This document shows positions 23,597-35,546 of a stretch of DNA of 64,000 bases, piece by piece. Each line of letters begins with the position of its first letter. The stretch's first letter is position 1. Source of the stretch: Perilla frutescens (Eukaryota; Streptophyta; Magnoliopsida; Lamiales; Lamiaceae); assembly GCA_026008535.1 (NCBI GenBank), contig BRKX01000011.1, positions 45,120,183 to 45,184,182 of the forward strand, given 5' to 3'. Below the pieces are notes generated by a model, which saw only the letters and a program-made list of their open reading frames with translations, had not been told where the DNA came from and ran no database searches. A program made the translations under genes and the position numbers.

Positions 23597-24755
23597 GGGG
23601 TGGTTATAGTGCAAACCAATCCTAGTGTGAGAACTAGAAGCCATCTCACAACATACAATCAACAAAAATTTATGGCCTAGATTTACTTAAAAGGGGTGGT
23701 GGTAATTCTGTAATATTTGATAAGTCTTACAAGTGGGGGTATTAACGTAATTCGATAATGTTTATAAAAAAATATTGGGTAGTCGATAATAGTATCGTAA
23801 TGCTAACAAAATATTATCGTAAAGCTAATGAAAGTTTTCTCACATTGTTAACGAAAAATTAAATTCAAAAATGTAATTATAAATCTTAATTGGATGGAAT
23901 AAATCATAATTCAGATGGAATAAACTTCAATGATCTAAAAATTAAAATAAAATTCTAAAAAATAACTATGAACCCTAATTGAATAGAATAAACCATAATA
24001 GCAATATAAATATACAACGTTAGCATTATGATATTGTTTTATTAGCACTGCAAAAAAACCATGTTATCATATGACAATTCATCGTTAGCATAATGTATAA
24101 ACCATAAACGGATAAAGAAAATCCCAATTGATATATTTAAATTTGATGAAATAAACAATATATAATAATCAATTGGTAACTAAAACATCCAAATTAAATC
24201 ATAAAAAATAATCATAATCTCTAATTAAAATGTAATAAATCATAATAACAATATAAGTACGTGAACAGTGTACTACGCTAACATTATAACAATTCTCCAT
24301 TAGCACAATGAATACATTATGTTAGCATATAACAAATGTTTCGTTAGTATACATTATCATAATGCTCACGAACCATTATTAAAAGCTAATGAAATTATTT
24401 TCGCATTGGACAAGAGTAAAATGTATATTTTGATTTTTTTTGTCTGTTTTTATTTACACGAACATATCTATGACTAATCTTGAATTAAAGAGCATGAAAA
24501 GAGCTTTAATTTAGTATATCATTTGCGTTGATCCGATTAGAAACCAGTAAATTATGATCGTTTAAAATTTTTAAGATTTTTTTTAAAAAGTGATGACATT
24601 AGCTTTTCTATAATGATTGAACAACTATATCCAACCTATTTCTTTGTTACCTTGACTTTGACATTAAATCTCAACCATTAGATCATTTAGTTAAATGGTA
24701 TAAGATGAATTTCTAATTCCCATACCAGAAAAATGTGCATTTTTTATCCACTCTC
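23597..24755. mobile_element. TA-flanked AT-rich non-autonomous element, ~1.16 kb
   Basis: The left end (ggggtggttatagtgcaaac, then gtgtgagaactagaagccatc) pairs imperfectly with the right end (atttctaattcccatacc, then atgtgcat). Inside are gctaatgaaa / ttagcat words and, at 24470-24590, the gagctttaattt subterminal block also found at 80-200. No ORF. Right limit approximate. Confidence 0.45.
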
Positions 24756-25104
24756 TCAGTATATTGATTTTGAGGAGTTACACGGTAACACCGATCTCAA
24801 CAAGACTAGAACATGTTTCCTTTTTGTGCCTCGATCAATCCCAACTCCCAACCCGTAGATGACAGATCTCAACAATGCGAACTTGAAAATTAATATATAT
24901 TAATTTGTTGTGAATATTTCTTATGTGTACAGAGGCAAATGAAAATCCAAAAATCCCACCGCACCAAGCCGTTACTTGCCAATTAAAAAATTAACTAATA
25001 TGGAAACGTTTAAATGGATACAACAAACAAGTAGTTATTTTTTTCAATTAGATATGATAGTCATTATTGACATAGTATAATTTCTTTTTGTTTCTCGATA
25101 AATT
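24756..25104. other. Unassigned sequence, ~350 bp
   Basis: No gene, repeat or terminal structure recognised. Confidence 0.4.
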
Positions 25105-25204
25105 ATAAAAAAAGGGGCACACTCCTGTAGAACGATATAACGGGTTGCTTCTGTTAGATGGATCCTAATCCGACCCGAATTTAAGTTTTTCTTCTTTTTT
25201 TTGA

Positions 25205-25275
25205 CAGCCCAACCCCATCCGACCCCACCCCAGCCCCACCCCCACCCCCACCCCCACCCTCTCTCTCTCACGCAA
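25205..25275. repeat. C-rich run (CCCCCA)n
   Basis: A cccaccccca-type low-complexity run followed by (ct)n in the left arm of the element. The Pro/His-rich and Trp/Gly-rich frames over it are artefacts. Confidence 0.9.
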
Positions 25276-25566
25276 ATTGGCATGATTTTTTTTCTTTTTT
25301 TTTCCTCCTTTTTCGGCAACCCCACCCCACCAAATCACATAAGTTTAAAAGTGACAATTTGTAAACAAAATTTTTGGGCCACTACTTACTACAATTATTT
25401 CTAACCGTCATGAGTTTCAGAATGGATGTAGAAATGGTGAATTCATTCTCGTTCACATTCATTCCTAACTACCGACCACCAGTTAATTACTAAATCACTA
25501 AATATTATTTATTTATTTATTTATTTTGAATATATAGTGAATATTAAAGTACTTGACAACAGGATC

Positions 25567-26830
25567 AAGGCTGGGGAAAAATAGAATCATACCGTCATAC
25601 CGTACCGGAAAAAATACCATAATACCGAACTTTAAGGTATACCGGTATTTTCGGTAAGGTATGATACCGTACCGAGATTTTTCAATAAGGTAACGGTATA
25701 GAATCTTAAAAATCGAGGTATACCGGTGTATACCGATACCGACGGTATACCGAATTTTTAAGGTATATACCGTTAATTCGGCATATACCGTTGTACCGGT
25801 ATATACCGTTAGTTCGACATATACCGTTGTAACGGTATACCGTTGGTATGGTATATACCGTTATTTTTGTGATATTATATAAATATATGTATATGTGAAT
25901 TATAGATACTTGATATATAATACTTAGTAATTAAATATGATATATATGTAAATATCTAACACTTATAATTAATCTAGTAAATATGTTATACATTTATAAA
26001 TCTCTAGTAAATTTACAATATTAACACTTATAATTAATCTTATGTTATACTTAATGCATTGTAATGCTAAGTGTGTTCTTTGTTAGTATAAATATACTTA
26101 GTAAATAATTGTTACGATTTCTAAGTAAAACATTTCAAATTTGTAATATTTAGTAAGTTTATAATATTTTTATACAATTTATATTAATTATAAAAACATG
26201 ATTGATATATAATACTAGTAAATATGTTATACATTTATAAATCTCTAGTAAATTTACAATATTAATTAACACTTATAATTTATTTTATGTTATACTTATA
26301 TATCAATGTATATTTCACTTACCCACTTATAAATTTACAATATTTACAGTATTAGTTTTTGGGAAACATTCTAGACTCAGTTTATTTTTATTTCTTGTAT
26401 TTGTTGGGACTTGGGATATCACTTGGTTGTTTTTATTTTGATTGTTAAATTTAAATTATTATATCTATTTTATTTTATTGGACTTTAATTATCGTGACAT
26501 GAAGATATTTATTTTATTTTGTTGAATTTTGATAGTTATTAGGAGTGTTTCATATATTTTGAGTAAATAAATGAGATATATGATATATCCTAGGATAGTA
26601 TGATAAAGTATACCGATGTCGGTAAGGTATACTAATATAGTAAGGTATACCGAACTAAAGGTACGACAAATGTATGCCATTTGTTTCATACCGAACTTAA
26701 GGTATACCGTTGGAAGGTATACCGAACTTTAAGGTAAGGTAACGGTATGGATTTTCTCCATACCGTACAAGTAAGGTAAGGTAAAGGTATGGGGAAAAAA
26801 GTAAAGTATACCTTACCGTGCCACCCCTAA
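25567..26830. mobile_element. Non-autonomous hAT-like element rich in ACCGTA/GGTATACC words
   Basis: Both ends (25590-25865 and 26595-26815) are packed with accggta, ggtatacc and ccgtacc words, with an AT-rich middle. The right end on the complementary strand reads TTAGGGGTGGCACGGTA, typical of a plant hAT family. The left end, aaggctggggaaaaat, is more diverged. acaggatc (25559-25566) and acaggact (26831-26838) flank it, an 8-bp duplication matching at 6 positions. No transposase. Confidence 0.6.
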
Positions 26831-27198
26831 ACAGGACTAAGATCCAATTGTCTCATACAATTCGAGGGAAAACTTGTAGGTTGCATTCCCATAAGACTTA
26901 CAAAACTTGCAGATTGATTAGTAATTACGGATTTTAGTTAACATAATCTACTATATAAAAATTTTCCATTGAATTGAAAGTTGATGGTAAATCAAATTAA
27001 CTTAAACTATGTGCCAATATCAAACAACCACTACTTAACTAGTTAAAGTAACATTTAATAGTCTAGTTTGATTGTTATGCAAAGTTTCAAAACAACAGTC
27101 GTGATTCGTAAATAATTCATTATAGATTTACATTGAATTTAACATGAGGTGAAATGAAATAATAGGCGACGCATAGACTAGGCATGTGCAAATGAATT

Positions 27199-27360
27199 GG
27201 GAAATTCTTGTACGCCTCATGAGGTACTATTTCATGTGGCACAATAGAGATATTGGGACACTTGAAAGTGTCCTAATAGGCTATTAGGACACTTTCAAGT
27301 GTCCCAATAGAAATATCGTGCCATTGAGGTAGTACCTCATGAGGCGTACAAGAATTTCCC
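27199..27360. mobile_element. Fold-back MITE, 162 bp, perfect 9-bp target duplication
   Basis: Nearly the whole element is one inverted repeat: gggaaattcttgtacgcctc to the left, its complement to the right, meeting at ctaatag/gctattag in the centre. It is flanked by aaatgaatt at 27190-27198 and 27361-27369. A 9-bp duplication points to Mutator-type mobilisation. A transcript would form a hairpin of about 75 bp with few mismatches. Confidence 0.92.
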
Positions 27361-27639
27361 AAATGAATTTGATACTGATATAGGCCAATGATTGATTGAA
27401 ATTGGCAATTTTACATAAGTTGTGTGTTTTTTTTGTAGTGATTTTATTAGTGATATTTTATCCATAATTAATGATACTTCACATCAATGTTAATGATACT
27501 TTACAAGATAAAAGTTATATTTTCATTAAAATGAAAATTACCAATGATTAAGCATTAATTGTTAAATTAACAACAAAAAAGTATAATTAATTATGAAGTA
27601 AGTATCACTAGTAATAAAAAATGAAGTATCACTAATAGT

Positions 27640-28010
27640 GATACTTTCTTCTGCAATTAGTGATACTTTCTTCTGCAATTAGTGATACTTTTGTGATACT
27701 TTCTTCTGCAATTAGTGATATTTTTCTTCTAATTAGTGATACTTTCTTCTGCAATTAGTGATACTTTTCTTTCTAATTAGTGATACTTTCTTCTGCAATT
27801 AGTGATACTTTCTTCTGCCATTAGTGATACTTTTCTTCAATTAGTGATACTTTCTTTGCAATTACTGATGTTTTTCTTTCTAATTAATGATACTTTCTTC
27901 TGCAATTAGTGATACTTTCTTCTGCCATTAGTGAAACTTTTCTTCAATTAGTGATACTTTCTTTGCAATTAGTGATACTTTTCTTTCTAATTAGTGATAG
28001 TGATACTTTA
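27640..28010. repeat. Minisatellite AATTAGTGATACTTT, second copy
   Basis: Same ~20-bp unit as at 930-1380, with a longer higher-order pattern here: a block containing ctgccattagtgatactttt occurs twice (about 27815 and 27920). Confidence 0.85.
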
Positions 28011-28559
28011 TCCCAAATTAATGATACTATAATTATTTTAAGGATACTTTAATATATATATTTTTGAAATAAATCAATACCCTAAATTGAAATCAGTGAA
28101 TCATATAATTGAATTGAATTTAATTTATTTTTTTAAATAAAATTTCATCACATAAATATATTTTTTTAAAAATAAATGTATACCCTAAAATGGAATTAGT
28201 GAGCACTAAAATTGAATTGAATTAATTTTTTAAAAAATAATTATTTAAAAAAAAGAAAGAAAGAAAGTAAAAAAATGAAGAGAGAAATAACAAAAACTAT
28301 GCGTTAGAAACAAAGGAGAAAAAGGAAAAAAAAAGGGTGTAAATAGCCTAACTGGGTCAGCCCAGGTCCAAAAAAAAAGGAAAGGAGAAAAGGAGAAAGG
28401 CCCAGTAACAATGGGGAAAAAAATATTGAAGGGCGGCCCCAGCAGCAAGGAGAATGGCGGCCTAGCAGCCGGGTCTTGGGCAGGTTTGGGGGGATTTTGA
28501 CCCGTCTAATGCAAGGAGATCCGTTAAACGGTCTCATACAAGTTTTTGTCATAAAAAAA

Positions 28560-29085
28560 TATTTAGGTGTAATTAAATACACCACGCATTTTTCTCTGTA
28601 CACCTCTTTTACTTTACACGTTACACACAATTTTTATTTTTTCATATTTTTTCTTTACACACCACAATAAATATCTATTTTGCTCTTTCATTGTAAAAAT
28701 CAAATTTTAATTATTAAAAACATAAGAAAAGAAAAAAAACAAGAAATTGTGGGAGATTATCCGGGTCAAGACATTGCTAGCACCGGCGTAGACGGGAGCA
28801 ATGTGGCAACGATGGACTGCGTGCCAGGCAGTCGTCTATTGAAGCTGGGATGACATCGACATAACCTCGACATTGTTATTCTTTAAGTGGACCTCACCGT
28901 GTTTTTCTTGATTAATTTGGAGAAGAACACCTTTGCGGTGGTGATGAAACTGACGTCGAGCTCTTCCTTCAACACAATAATCCTTTACATGGTGCTAGCA
29001 AAAACTTGCTGCATTCGTGAGGGAACAGAGAGACTGAGGAAGAAAGAATTGCTGCAGATTGTTGGGCTGCCCACTGCGGACAAGT
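28560..29085 (+). other. Unidentified coding-like stretch split by the copia insertion
   Basis: 28560-28740 is AT-rich with nothing recognised. From about 28745 the composition becomes balanced. An open frame from 28887 runs to the insertion site (residues include ERLRKKELLQIVGLPTADK). Across the copia element, sequence resumes at 34511 with similar composition for about 90 bp and an open continuation. The complementary strand is also partly open. I recognise no family, so this may be a host-gene fragment or an older transposon. The Ty1/copia element inserted here and duplicated caagt. Confidence 0.3.
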
Positions 29086-29444
29086 TGTTGAATTCCCAAG
29101 TTCATCTTGCCATGCAGACGAGTTTCACACTCATGCACATGCATCAGATCACATATACACACATGCATGTGCAGCAGTTGCTAAGAAGAGCCTTGCGACG
29201 TGGCTATTGTATCTTTGATCCTTGGAGGACCACCATGCAGCTGATAAGAGCCGTAGGATCATCTGTTAGGATCGAGTTCTATAGCCGAAGGATTCCAGCT
29301 TAAAATACAAGTTATCTTTGTATATAAATAAGAAGAACTCGTGTGTTTCTGTAACTTTTGATGAACTACCAAATTAGAAAGAAATAAAATAGATCTATTT
29401 TTCTTTTGCTTTCTATTACATTAATATTTTTAGGGTTTACAACA
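29086..29444 (+). repeat. copia 5' LTR
   Basis: Begins TGTTGAATTCCC and ends TTTACAACA. A TATA-like tatataaataag lies at about 29320. Partner LTR at 34147-34505. Confidence 0.95.
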
Positions 29445-29457
29445 TGGTATCCAGAGC
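29445..29457 (+). other. copia primer-binding site
   Basis: tggtatccagagc directly after the 5' LTR is one base off the usual initiator-Met tRNA complement of plant copia elements. Confidence 0.85.
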
Positions 29458-29529
29458 CTAATCTTCGAGCCATTGCTTCGAATCGATTGAAATCAATTCG
29501 ATTGATTGAACATATTAGCTGAATTGCTT

Positions 29530-32500
29530 ATGATGACAAAGAAAAATCAGCATTTTTCCTGACGAGCAGCACGAGAGGATGAGCTTGGATTCACTGTCAA
29601 TGTTGTATCTCAATTTTCTCCAGAAATGAGTGCAGCACAGGAAGAGAGGAGGAACTCCTCTCAGTGATAAGATCACTTGCTCACACCAATAAATTTGTGG
29701 TTTAATGGTGAGAAGCAGGGACAGTCATCGATGAGTGTCACCCAACCTGATTACAACAGCAATCGAGCGCTTGCTAATGATGCTCTATACATCTCATAGA
29801 GCGAGCATCCAGGTATGCTTCTTACAACAGACTTGTTTGATGGACATAATTTTCACAACTGGTGTAGGGCTGTTAAGAGGGGATTATTGTCTAGAAATAA
29901 ATTGGGGATCATTGATGGAAGTTTGAGTAAACCAATGCTAGGATCGATTGACTATATGCAATGGTTGCGTGTTGATTACTCAGTATTCAATTAGATTAGT
30001 AATTCTATGACTAAGGAGATATGTAGGGGCTTTCAGAGTTTAGAAACATCAAAAGAACTGTGGGAAGAGTTACACAAACATTTTGGGAAGAAAAATGGGC
30101 CACGTTTATATAAACTACGCAGGGATATTGCAACCTATACACAAGGAACACAATCAGTCATGGTCTATTTTAATAACCTGAATGGTTTGTGGGATTTTTG
30201 TTGTTTGCTTAAGAATTCAAAAGTGTGCACCTATGAGGCTGCAGTTGATAATCAGAAAGATGTAGAAGAGGAAAAGATGATGCAATACCTTATGGGTCTA
30301 AATGACTGCTTTGAAGGTATAAGACAACAGATTCTTATACTAGATCCTCTTCCTAATGTCAGTCAAGCTTATTCGATGGTTCTTCAAGTAGAAGAACAGA
30401 TAAATGTATCAACTCACTTTGCTGACACCCCAGGTCAGAGTGCTATGTACTCTCAACAAAAGGGACCTTATAAGGAATAATTTAAGAAAAGGTTAACCAA
30501 AGAGAAGAAAGCTAGGCTTAAATGTGAGCACTGTGGTGGTATGGGACACCTCAATGGAGACTTTTTCGAGTTGATTGGCATCCCAGACTGGTACAAGAAG
30601 TTTAAGAGTGATAAGTACAAAGGGAGAGCACATTGTGCAGTCAATCAAGGGGAGAGTTCTGGTATGGTTCCAAACTTAATGAGAGATGGACATAAAGGTT
30701 TGGATGAAATTGATTCTCTTGAAGAAGTTGGTAAATTGATTCAATCAAAAATAGCAAAGCATATGGCTTCATATTTCAGAAAGGATTGCATGTAGATGGA
30801 GAAGGAGTTGTTGTTAACCTTGCTAAAACTGATATGGGGTCTGCAGGACAGACTTTTCAAGGGCATTATGCATTTGGCTTAGCAGCATCTATCAGGAATA
30901 ATGAATGGATTGTAGACTCTGGGGCAAGCAAACATATGTGTTGCCAACCGAGTCTACTTAGTGATCTGAAAAGACTGAAACAACCTATGCAAATATTTCT
31001 CCCAGATGGCAGTGTTTTTGTGGGCTTTTTTAGCAGGCAAAGCCCAAGTTAATAATGCCATTACTCTACAAAATGTTCTATTTGCTCCAGAGTTTACTCA
31101 CAATTTGCTTTCTGTGGGTCAACTAGCTAATGACATTGGATGAAACATTCAATTCATGGCATTTCATTGCATAGTATAACAGAAGAATACTGCCAAGATA
31201 CTTGGAATATGCAGTATGAAGGGGTCCCTCTGTGTGTTCCCACAACAATGTAAGTATACTCTACAAGCTTGCGGTATACATACTTTACCTACACTTCAGA
31301 ATCTACATAACCTCTTGGGACACCCCTCAATATCTACTATGCAACATCTATCTCATCCTTATAAAAGAGCCAGATCAGAGAGTTTTGATGAATTGAAGAA
31401 TTGGAAGGTTTGCCATGAAGCTAAACAACAGAGGAATCCTTTTCCACTGTTGAATAGAAGAAGTCTGGTGTTGTTTTCTTTGGTCCACATGGACGTTTGG
31501 GGTCCCTACAAAGAGGCCTCACTATCAGATACCCCTTATTTTCTGACTATTGTAAAGGATCACAGTAGAGCAACCTGGATATATCTGTTCAAACATAAGA
31601 CACAGGTCTGGCATACTGTCCAGAGCTATTTGCCTATGGTGAAGACACAATTTCATGTTAATGTTCAGTGCATTCGTACAGATAATGGTACTGAGTTTGT
31701 CAATTTATAGATGTAGCAGTTCTTGATAGACCATGGGATACTTTATCAACGTTCTTGCGCTTATTCTCCACAATAAAATGGAATTGTGGAGCACAAACAT
31801 AAACATTTACTCCAGGTAGCAAGGGCTTTAATGTTTCAAAGTCAACTTCCTAGTGTTTTTTGGAGTTATGCCATGTTACATGCTACTTGGATCATTAATA
31901 GGTTGCCAACTGTGGTTTTGGAGTAGAAATCTCCTTTTGAGATATTGTTTGGGAAACCTCCTGACTTCTCTGGATTACATCCTTTTGGATGCTTGGTGTA
32001 TAAAGCCAATATTCACCCTCACAAATCAAAATTTGATGTTAAAAGCCTTCAATCTGTCTATTTGGGAGTATCTCCACATCATAAAGGTTTTTTACTCTAT
32101 GATATGGCTTCTAAATCTCTCATAATCAGCAGGGATGTTGAATTCTGCCCTTCCATATTTCCATTACAATCTTCTGTTCACCTGCCATCATTACTTTTCC
32201 ATTCTTTTGATCATGATCCTCTTTTTGACTCTGAAATTGTTCCTAACACCAGTGAACCATTGTCTTTACAGCAAAATCACTCTACTCTAGATAACAATGC
32301 CTCATCTGATCTACAAACTTCTAGTTTCCCTCCACAGACAACCAGTGATTCACAAGATTCACAACAATCGTCACATTCAGGTCCTCTCATTAGCAATGAT
32401 GTCCCAGCTGATGTACCAAAAGCACAGGGAATCAGGAAGAGTTCTAGACAGGTCAAAGCACCTGCTTACTTGCAGGATTTTGTTTGTCATACTTCTATCA

Positions 32501-34130
32501 AACAACAATACACTCCAGCAACTTTTCCTTATATTACTTGTAGAGATTTTAACCCTACTTATCAAGCTTTTCTTATGAGTCTACAATCCATCAAAGAACC
32601 AGGTAGTTATAAGGAAGCTTGTTAGACAAAGGAATGGGTTAAAGCTATGGATAAGGAACTCAATGCTTTGGAAGAAAATCAAACTTTGGATATTGTCTCT
32701 CTATCTGTTGGAAAGAATGATATTGGCTCCAAATGGGTCTATAAGGTAAAACTTAAATCTGATGGGTTTATTGAAAGATATAAGGCCAGACTAGTGGCTA
32801 AAGGATATAACCAGGAATTTGGCATAGATTATAGTGAGGTTTTCTCTCCTGTAGCTAAGTCTGTTACAGTGAGATTGCTATTTGCTTTGGCAGCACAATT
32901 TAATTGGTCTATTCATCAAATTGATATTATTAATGCCTTTCTACATGGGAATTTGACTAATAAAATATATATGAAAATTCCACAGGGATATAAACAAGGA
33001 AGTAGAGGAGAGGTTTGCAAGCTTAAAGTAGCTTATATGGCTTAAAGCAAGCTTCAAGGTAATGGAACCAGGAATTTAGTAAGCACTTATTCTCTCTTAG
33101 TTTTTTTTTTTACAGTCTAAGAATGATAATTGCCTATTCACACAAGGTAGAGATGCTTCTTTTATAGCCTTACTAGTATATGTGGATGACATTCTTTTAC
33201 TTGGACCATCTGTTGAAGCCATTTCTGCTGTCAAGGCATCCTTGCATCAGAAATTTATTATTAAAGACCTAGAGGAGGCTCAATATTTCCTTGGTGTAGA
33301 AATAGCAAGATCTAAAGATGGCATATTTCTTTACCAAAGGAAATATATATTGGATTTATTGTCTGTAGCTGGGCTTTTAGGCAGCAAGCCTGTCATGACA
33401 CGTTTGCCCCCTGGTTTAAATCTCTCTCATCACAAATGGGAAGCAATGTCACAACCTGATTCCTTCAGGAAAATTGTTGGGAAGCTGTTGTACTTAAATC
33501 TCACTAGGCCAGACATTGCTTTTGCTATTCAACAATTGAGCCAATTTGTTAACAGTCCCACCAACGTGCATTGGGAGGTAGCTCTTCATGTTCTTAGATA
33601 CCTAAAGGGTTGTCCATCTTTGGGGTTATATCATACTAGATCAGCACATTTCAAGTTAGAAGCACACTGTGATGCAGACTGGGGCACATGCCTTGACACT
33701 GTAAGATCTTTATCAGGGTATTGTATCTCTCTAGGGCAGTGTATGATTTCATAGAGGTGTAAAAAGCAGACCAATGTAACACTTTCAACCGCAGAAGCTG
33801 AGTACAGAAGCTTAAGTTTCACAGTTAGGGAGTTGCTATGGCTTTCATACATGCTCAGTGACTTGCAGATACACGTCGTCCCTCAACCAATTGCTGTATA
33901 TTGTGATAATAAAGTTGCCATACAAATTACCAAGAACTAGGTCTTTCACAAGCGTACTAAACATTTTGATCTTGATTGCCATTTTATTGGGATTCACTAC
34001 AGAAAGGGTTCTTCATTCCAACTTACATTCCTACCAAGTTGCAGCTGGCAGACATGTTCACCAAGTCATTGGGTGCTCCTCAGTTCAAGCTTCTCTTGTC
34101 CAAACTCTTGCTATGTGATGTGCAGCGGGT
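29530..34130 (+). pseudogene. copia gag-pol polyprotein pseudogene
   Basis: The gag N-terminal part (around 29810-29990, LTTDLFDGHNFHNW) is followed by the UBN2-like gag core (30007-30480). The zinc knuckle at 30525-30580 reads C-x2-C-x4-H, but the last cysteine is replaced by Phe (GHLNGDFFELIG). Then come protease WIVDSGASKHMC (about 30905-30940), the pre-integrase HNLLGHPS box (31305-31330), an integrase core with VHMDVWGPY and RTDNGTEF (31480-31710) and its later part to 31840. RT spans about 32640-33240 with KARLVAKGYNQEF and YVDDILLL, and RNase H has HCDADWG (33665) and STAEAEYRS (33785). Stops at 30478, 31708, in the integrase tail, at 32623, at 33043 and elsewhere, plus frameshifts, make it non-functional. 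The FELIG-PDWY motif after the knuckle suggests the Ale/Retrofit group, tentatively. Confidence 0.92.
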
Positions 34131-34135
34131 CGAGT

Positions 34136-34146
34136 TTGAGGGGGGA
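34136..34146 (+). other. copia polypurine tract
   Basis: tgaggggggat lies immediately before the 3' LTR, where plus-strand priming occurs. Confidence 0.85.
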
Positions 34147-34505
34147 TGTTGAATTCCCAAGTTCATCTTGCCATGCAGACGAGTTTCACACTCATGCACA
34201 TGCAGCCGATCACATATACACACATGCATGTGCAGCAGTTGCTAAAAAGAGCCTTGCCACGTGGCTTTTGTATCTTTAATCCTTAGAGGACCACCATGCA
34301 ACTGATAAGAGTCGTAGGATCATCTATTAGGATCGAGTTCTATAGCCGTAGGATTCTAGCTTAAAATGCAAGCTATCTTTGTGTATAAATAAGAAGAATT
34401 CATGTGTTTCTGTAACTTTTGATGAACTACCAAATTAGAAAGAAATAAAACAGATCTATTTTTCTTTTGCTCTCTATTGCATGAATATTTTTAGGGTTTA
34501 CAACA
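34147..34505 (+). repeat. copia 3' LTR
   Basis: 359 bp, same length as the 5' LTR with 21 substitutions and no indels that I could find. Ends TTTACAACA, followed by the duplicated caagt. Confidence 0.95.
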
Positions 34506-34510
34506 CAAGT

Positions 34511-35287
34511 TCACAAAAATTCCAGAAGACGGCCAGCAGGTTTGGAGATTTGAAGAAGACGGGGGGCGGGTTTGTAGGAAGATGACTTGCTGCATAAATT
34601 TTTTTTTCAATTATATTTAATTTTGATTTAGTAAGGATATTTAGGTAATTTTATAAATAATTAATTTTTCATTATTTTATTTAGTGGTGCATAATGAAAA
34701 AATAGTGTGTTTAGAAACATGCAAAATATATATCAGATCATAAAACAAATGATTAAATTGAAATTCAATATATATAGAATCCAATCTAAAAATATACGCG
34801 CTCGTCAAAAGCAACAAATTAATTAAATAGACATAATTAGTTGAGATTTGTACCCTCACCACTCGATATATGGGAATTGAAGCTAAAGTAGTACAATCTC
34901 GATCGCTGGATCAGTATTCAAGCATTGGTATGGGACATGATATAATTTATTGGTAATTTTAATGAATATTTGATGGTCAACAAGACAACAATCATTAATG
35001 AGGAAGTTTGTTAAAATTTTCAAGTACAAAAATGGCCAATATAATTAAACTAACCATACAGCATGTTATATATTATCCTGATTTAACAACCAACTAATTT
35101 TGTTGATTATGAAGGAAATCATAAATTATGAAAACTACTGCCCACTAACCTGTCTCCATCATTAATTAATGACCACCACTACCATGTGAGCGTTACACAA
35201 TTTGTTAATATAGTTTGAATGTCCATTAACACTCCTCCTCCTCCTGGTGCTTATTTACAGTCTCTTCTAATTAAACTTATAGATATA
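34511..35287. other. Unassigned sequence right of the copia element
   Basis: The first ~90 bp continue the coding-like stretch interrupted at 29085. The rest is AT-rich with no recognisable feature. Confidence 0.4.
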
Positions 35288-35544
35288 CTCCCTCCCGTTT
35301 CACAATAAGTGTTATTCTAACACTTTAATTTTATTTCATAAAAAATGACATTCTACACAATCGAGGTAAAAATTTCACATTTTTCTCATATTTGTCCTCA
35401 TTTAATGAATTAAAACAATCATATTTAATTCATTTAATGTATCCACATAAGGGTGTTTAAAGTAATTTGATTATCTAATTAATGTCTTTATTAATATGTG
35501 TGCATTCATCCAAAATGACACTTATTCAAAAATGAATAGAGTAG
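35288..35544. mobile_element. Stowaway-type MITE (Tc1/mariner), 257 bp
   Basis: Starts ctccctcccgtttcacaata, and the right end complements it imperfectly (aatgacacttattc, then gaatagagtag). It lies between TA dinucleotides (35286-35287 and 35545-35546), the Stowaway target duplication. No coding capacity. Confidence 0.85.
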
Positions 35545-35546
35545 TA

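Larger units (their letters stand above)
25114..28550. mobile_element. Non-autonomous Mutator-like element, copy 2, enlarged by nested insertions
   Basis: Left end ggggcacactcctgtagaac and right end ggtctcatacaagtttttgt match those of the 375-2210 element. Flanking ataaaaaaa at 25105-25113 and 28551-28559 is a perfect 9-bp target duplication. The right part (27430-28550) is collinear with 720-2210: same minisatellite, same tatacccta segment, purine-rich arm. The extra length comes from 25340-27400, which includes an hAT derivative (25567-26830) and a fold-back MITE (27199-27360). No transposase. Confidence 0.75.
29086..34505 (+). mobile_element. Ty1/copia LTR retrotransposon, 5.4 kb, full-length but defective
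   Basis: Two 359-bp LTRs (29086-29444, 34147-34505) flank a gag-pol region in the order gag, protease, integrase, RT, RNase H that defines Ty1/copia. The target duplication caagt is perfect (29081-29085, 34506-34510). A primer-binding site (29445) and polypurine tract (34136-34146) are in place. I count 21 mismatches between the LTRs, about 94% identity. At a commonly used plant rate of 1.3e-8 substitutions per site per year this gives an insertion age near 2.3 million years (inference). Confidence 0.95.

Noticed and set aside
25559..26838. Calling the ACCGTA element a tandem satellite
   Set aside because: The words are concentrated at the two ends and oriented toward each other, with probable 8-bp flanking duplications; this fits an hAT element better.
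30007..33754. Several independent copia genes
   Set aside because: The separate frames are pieces of one polyprotein broken by stops and frameshifts.
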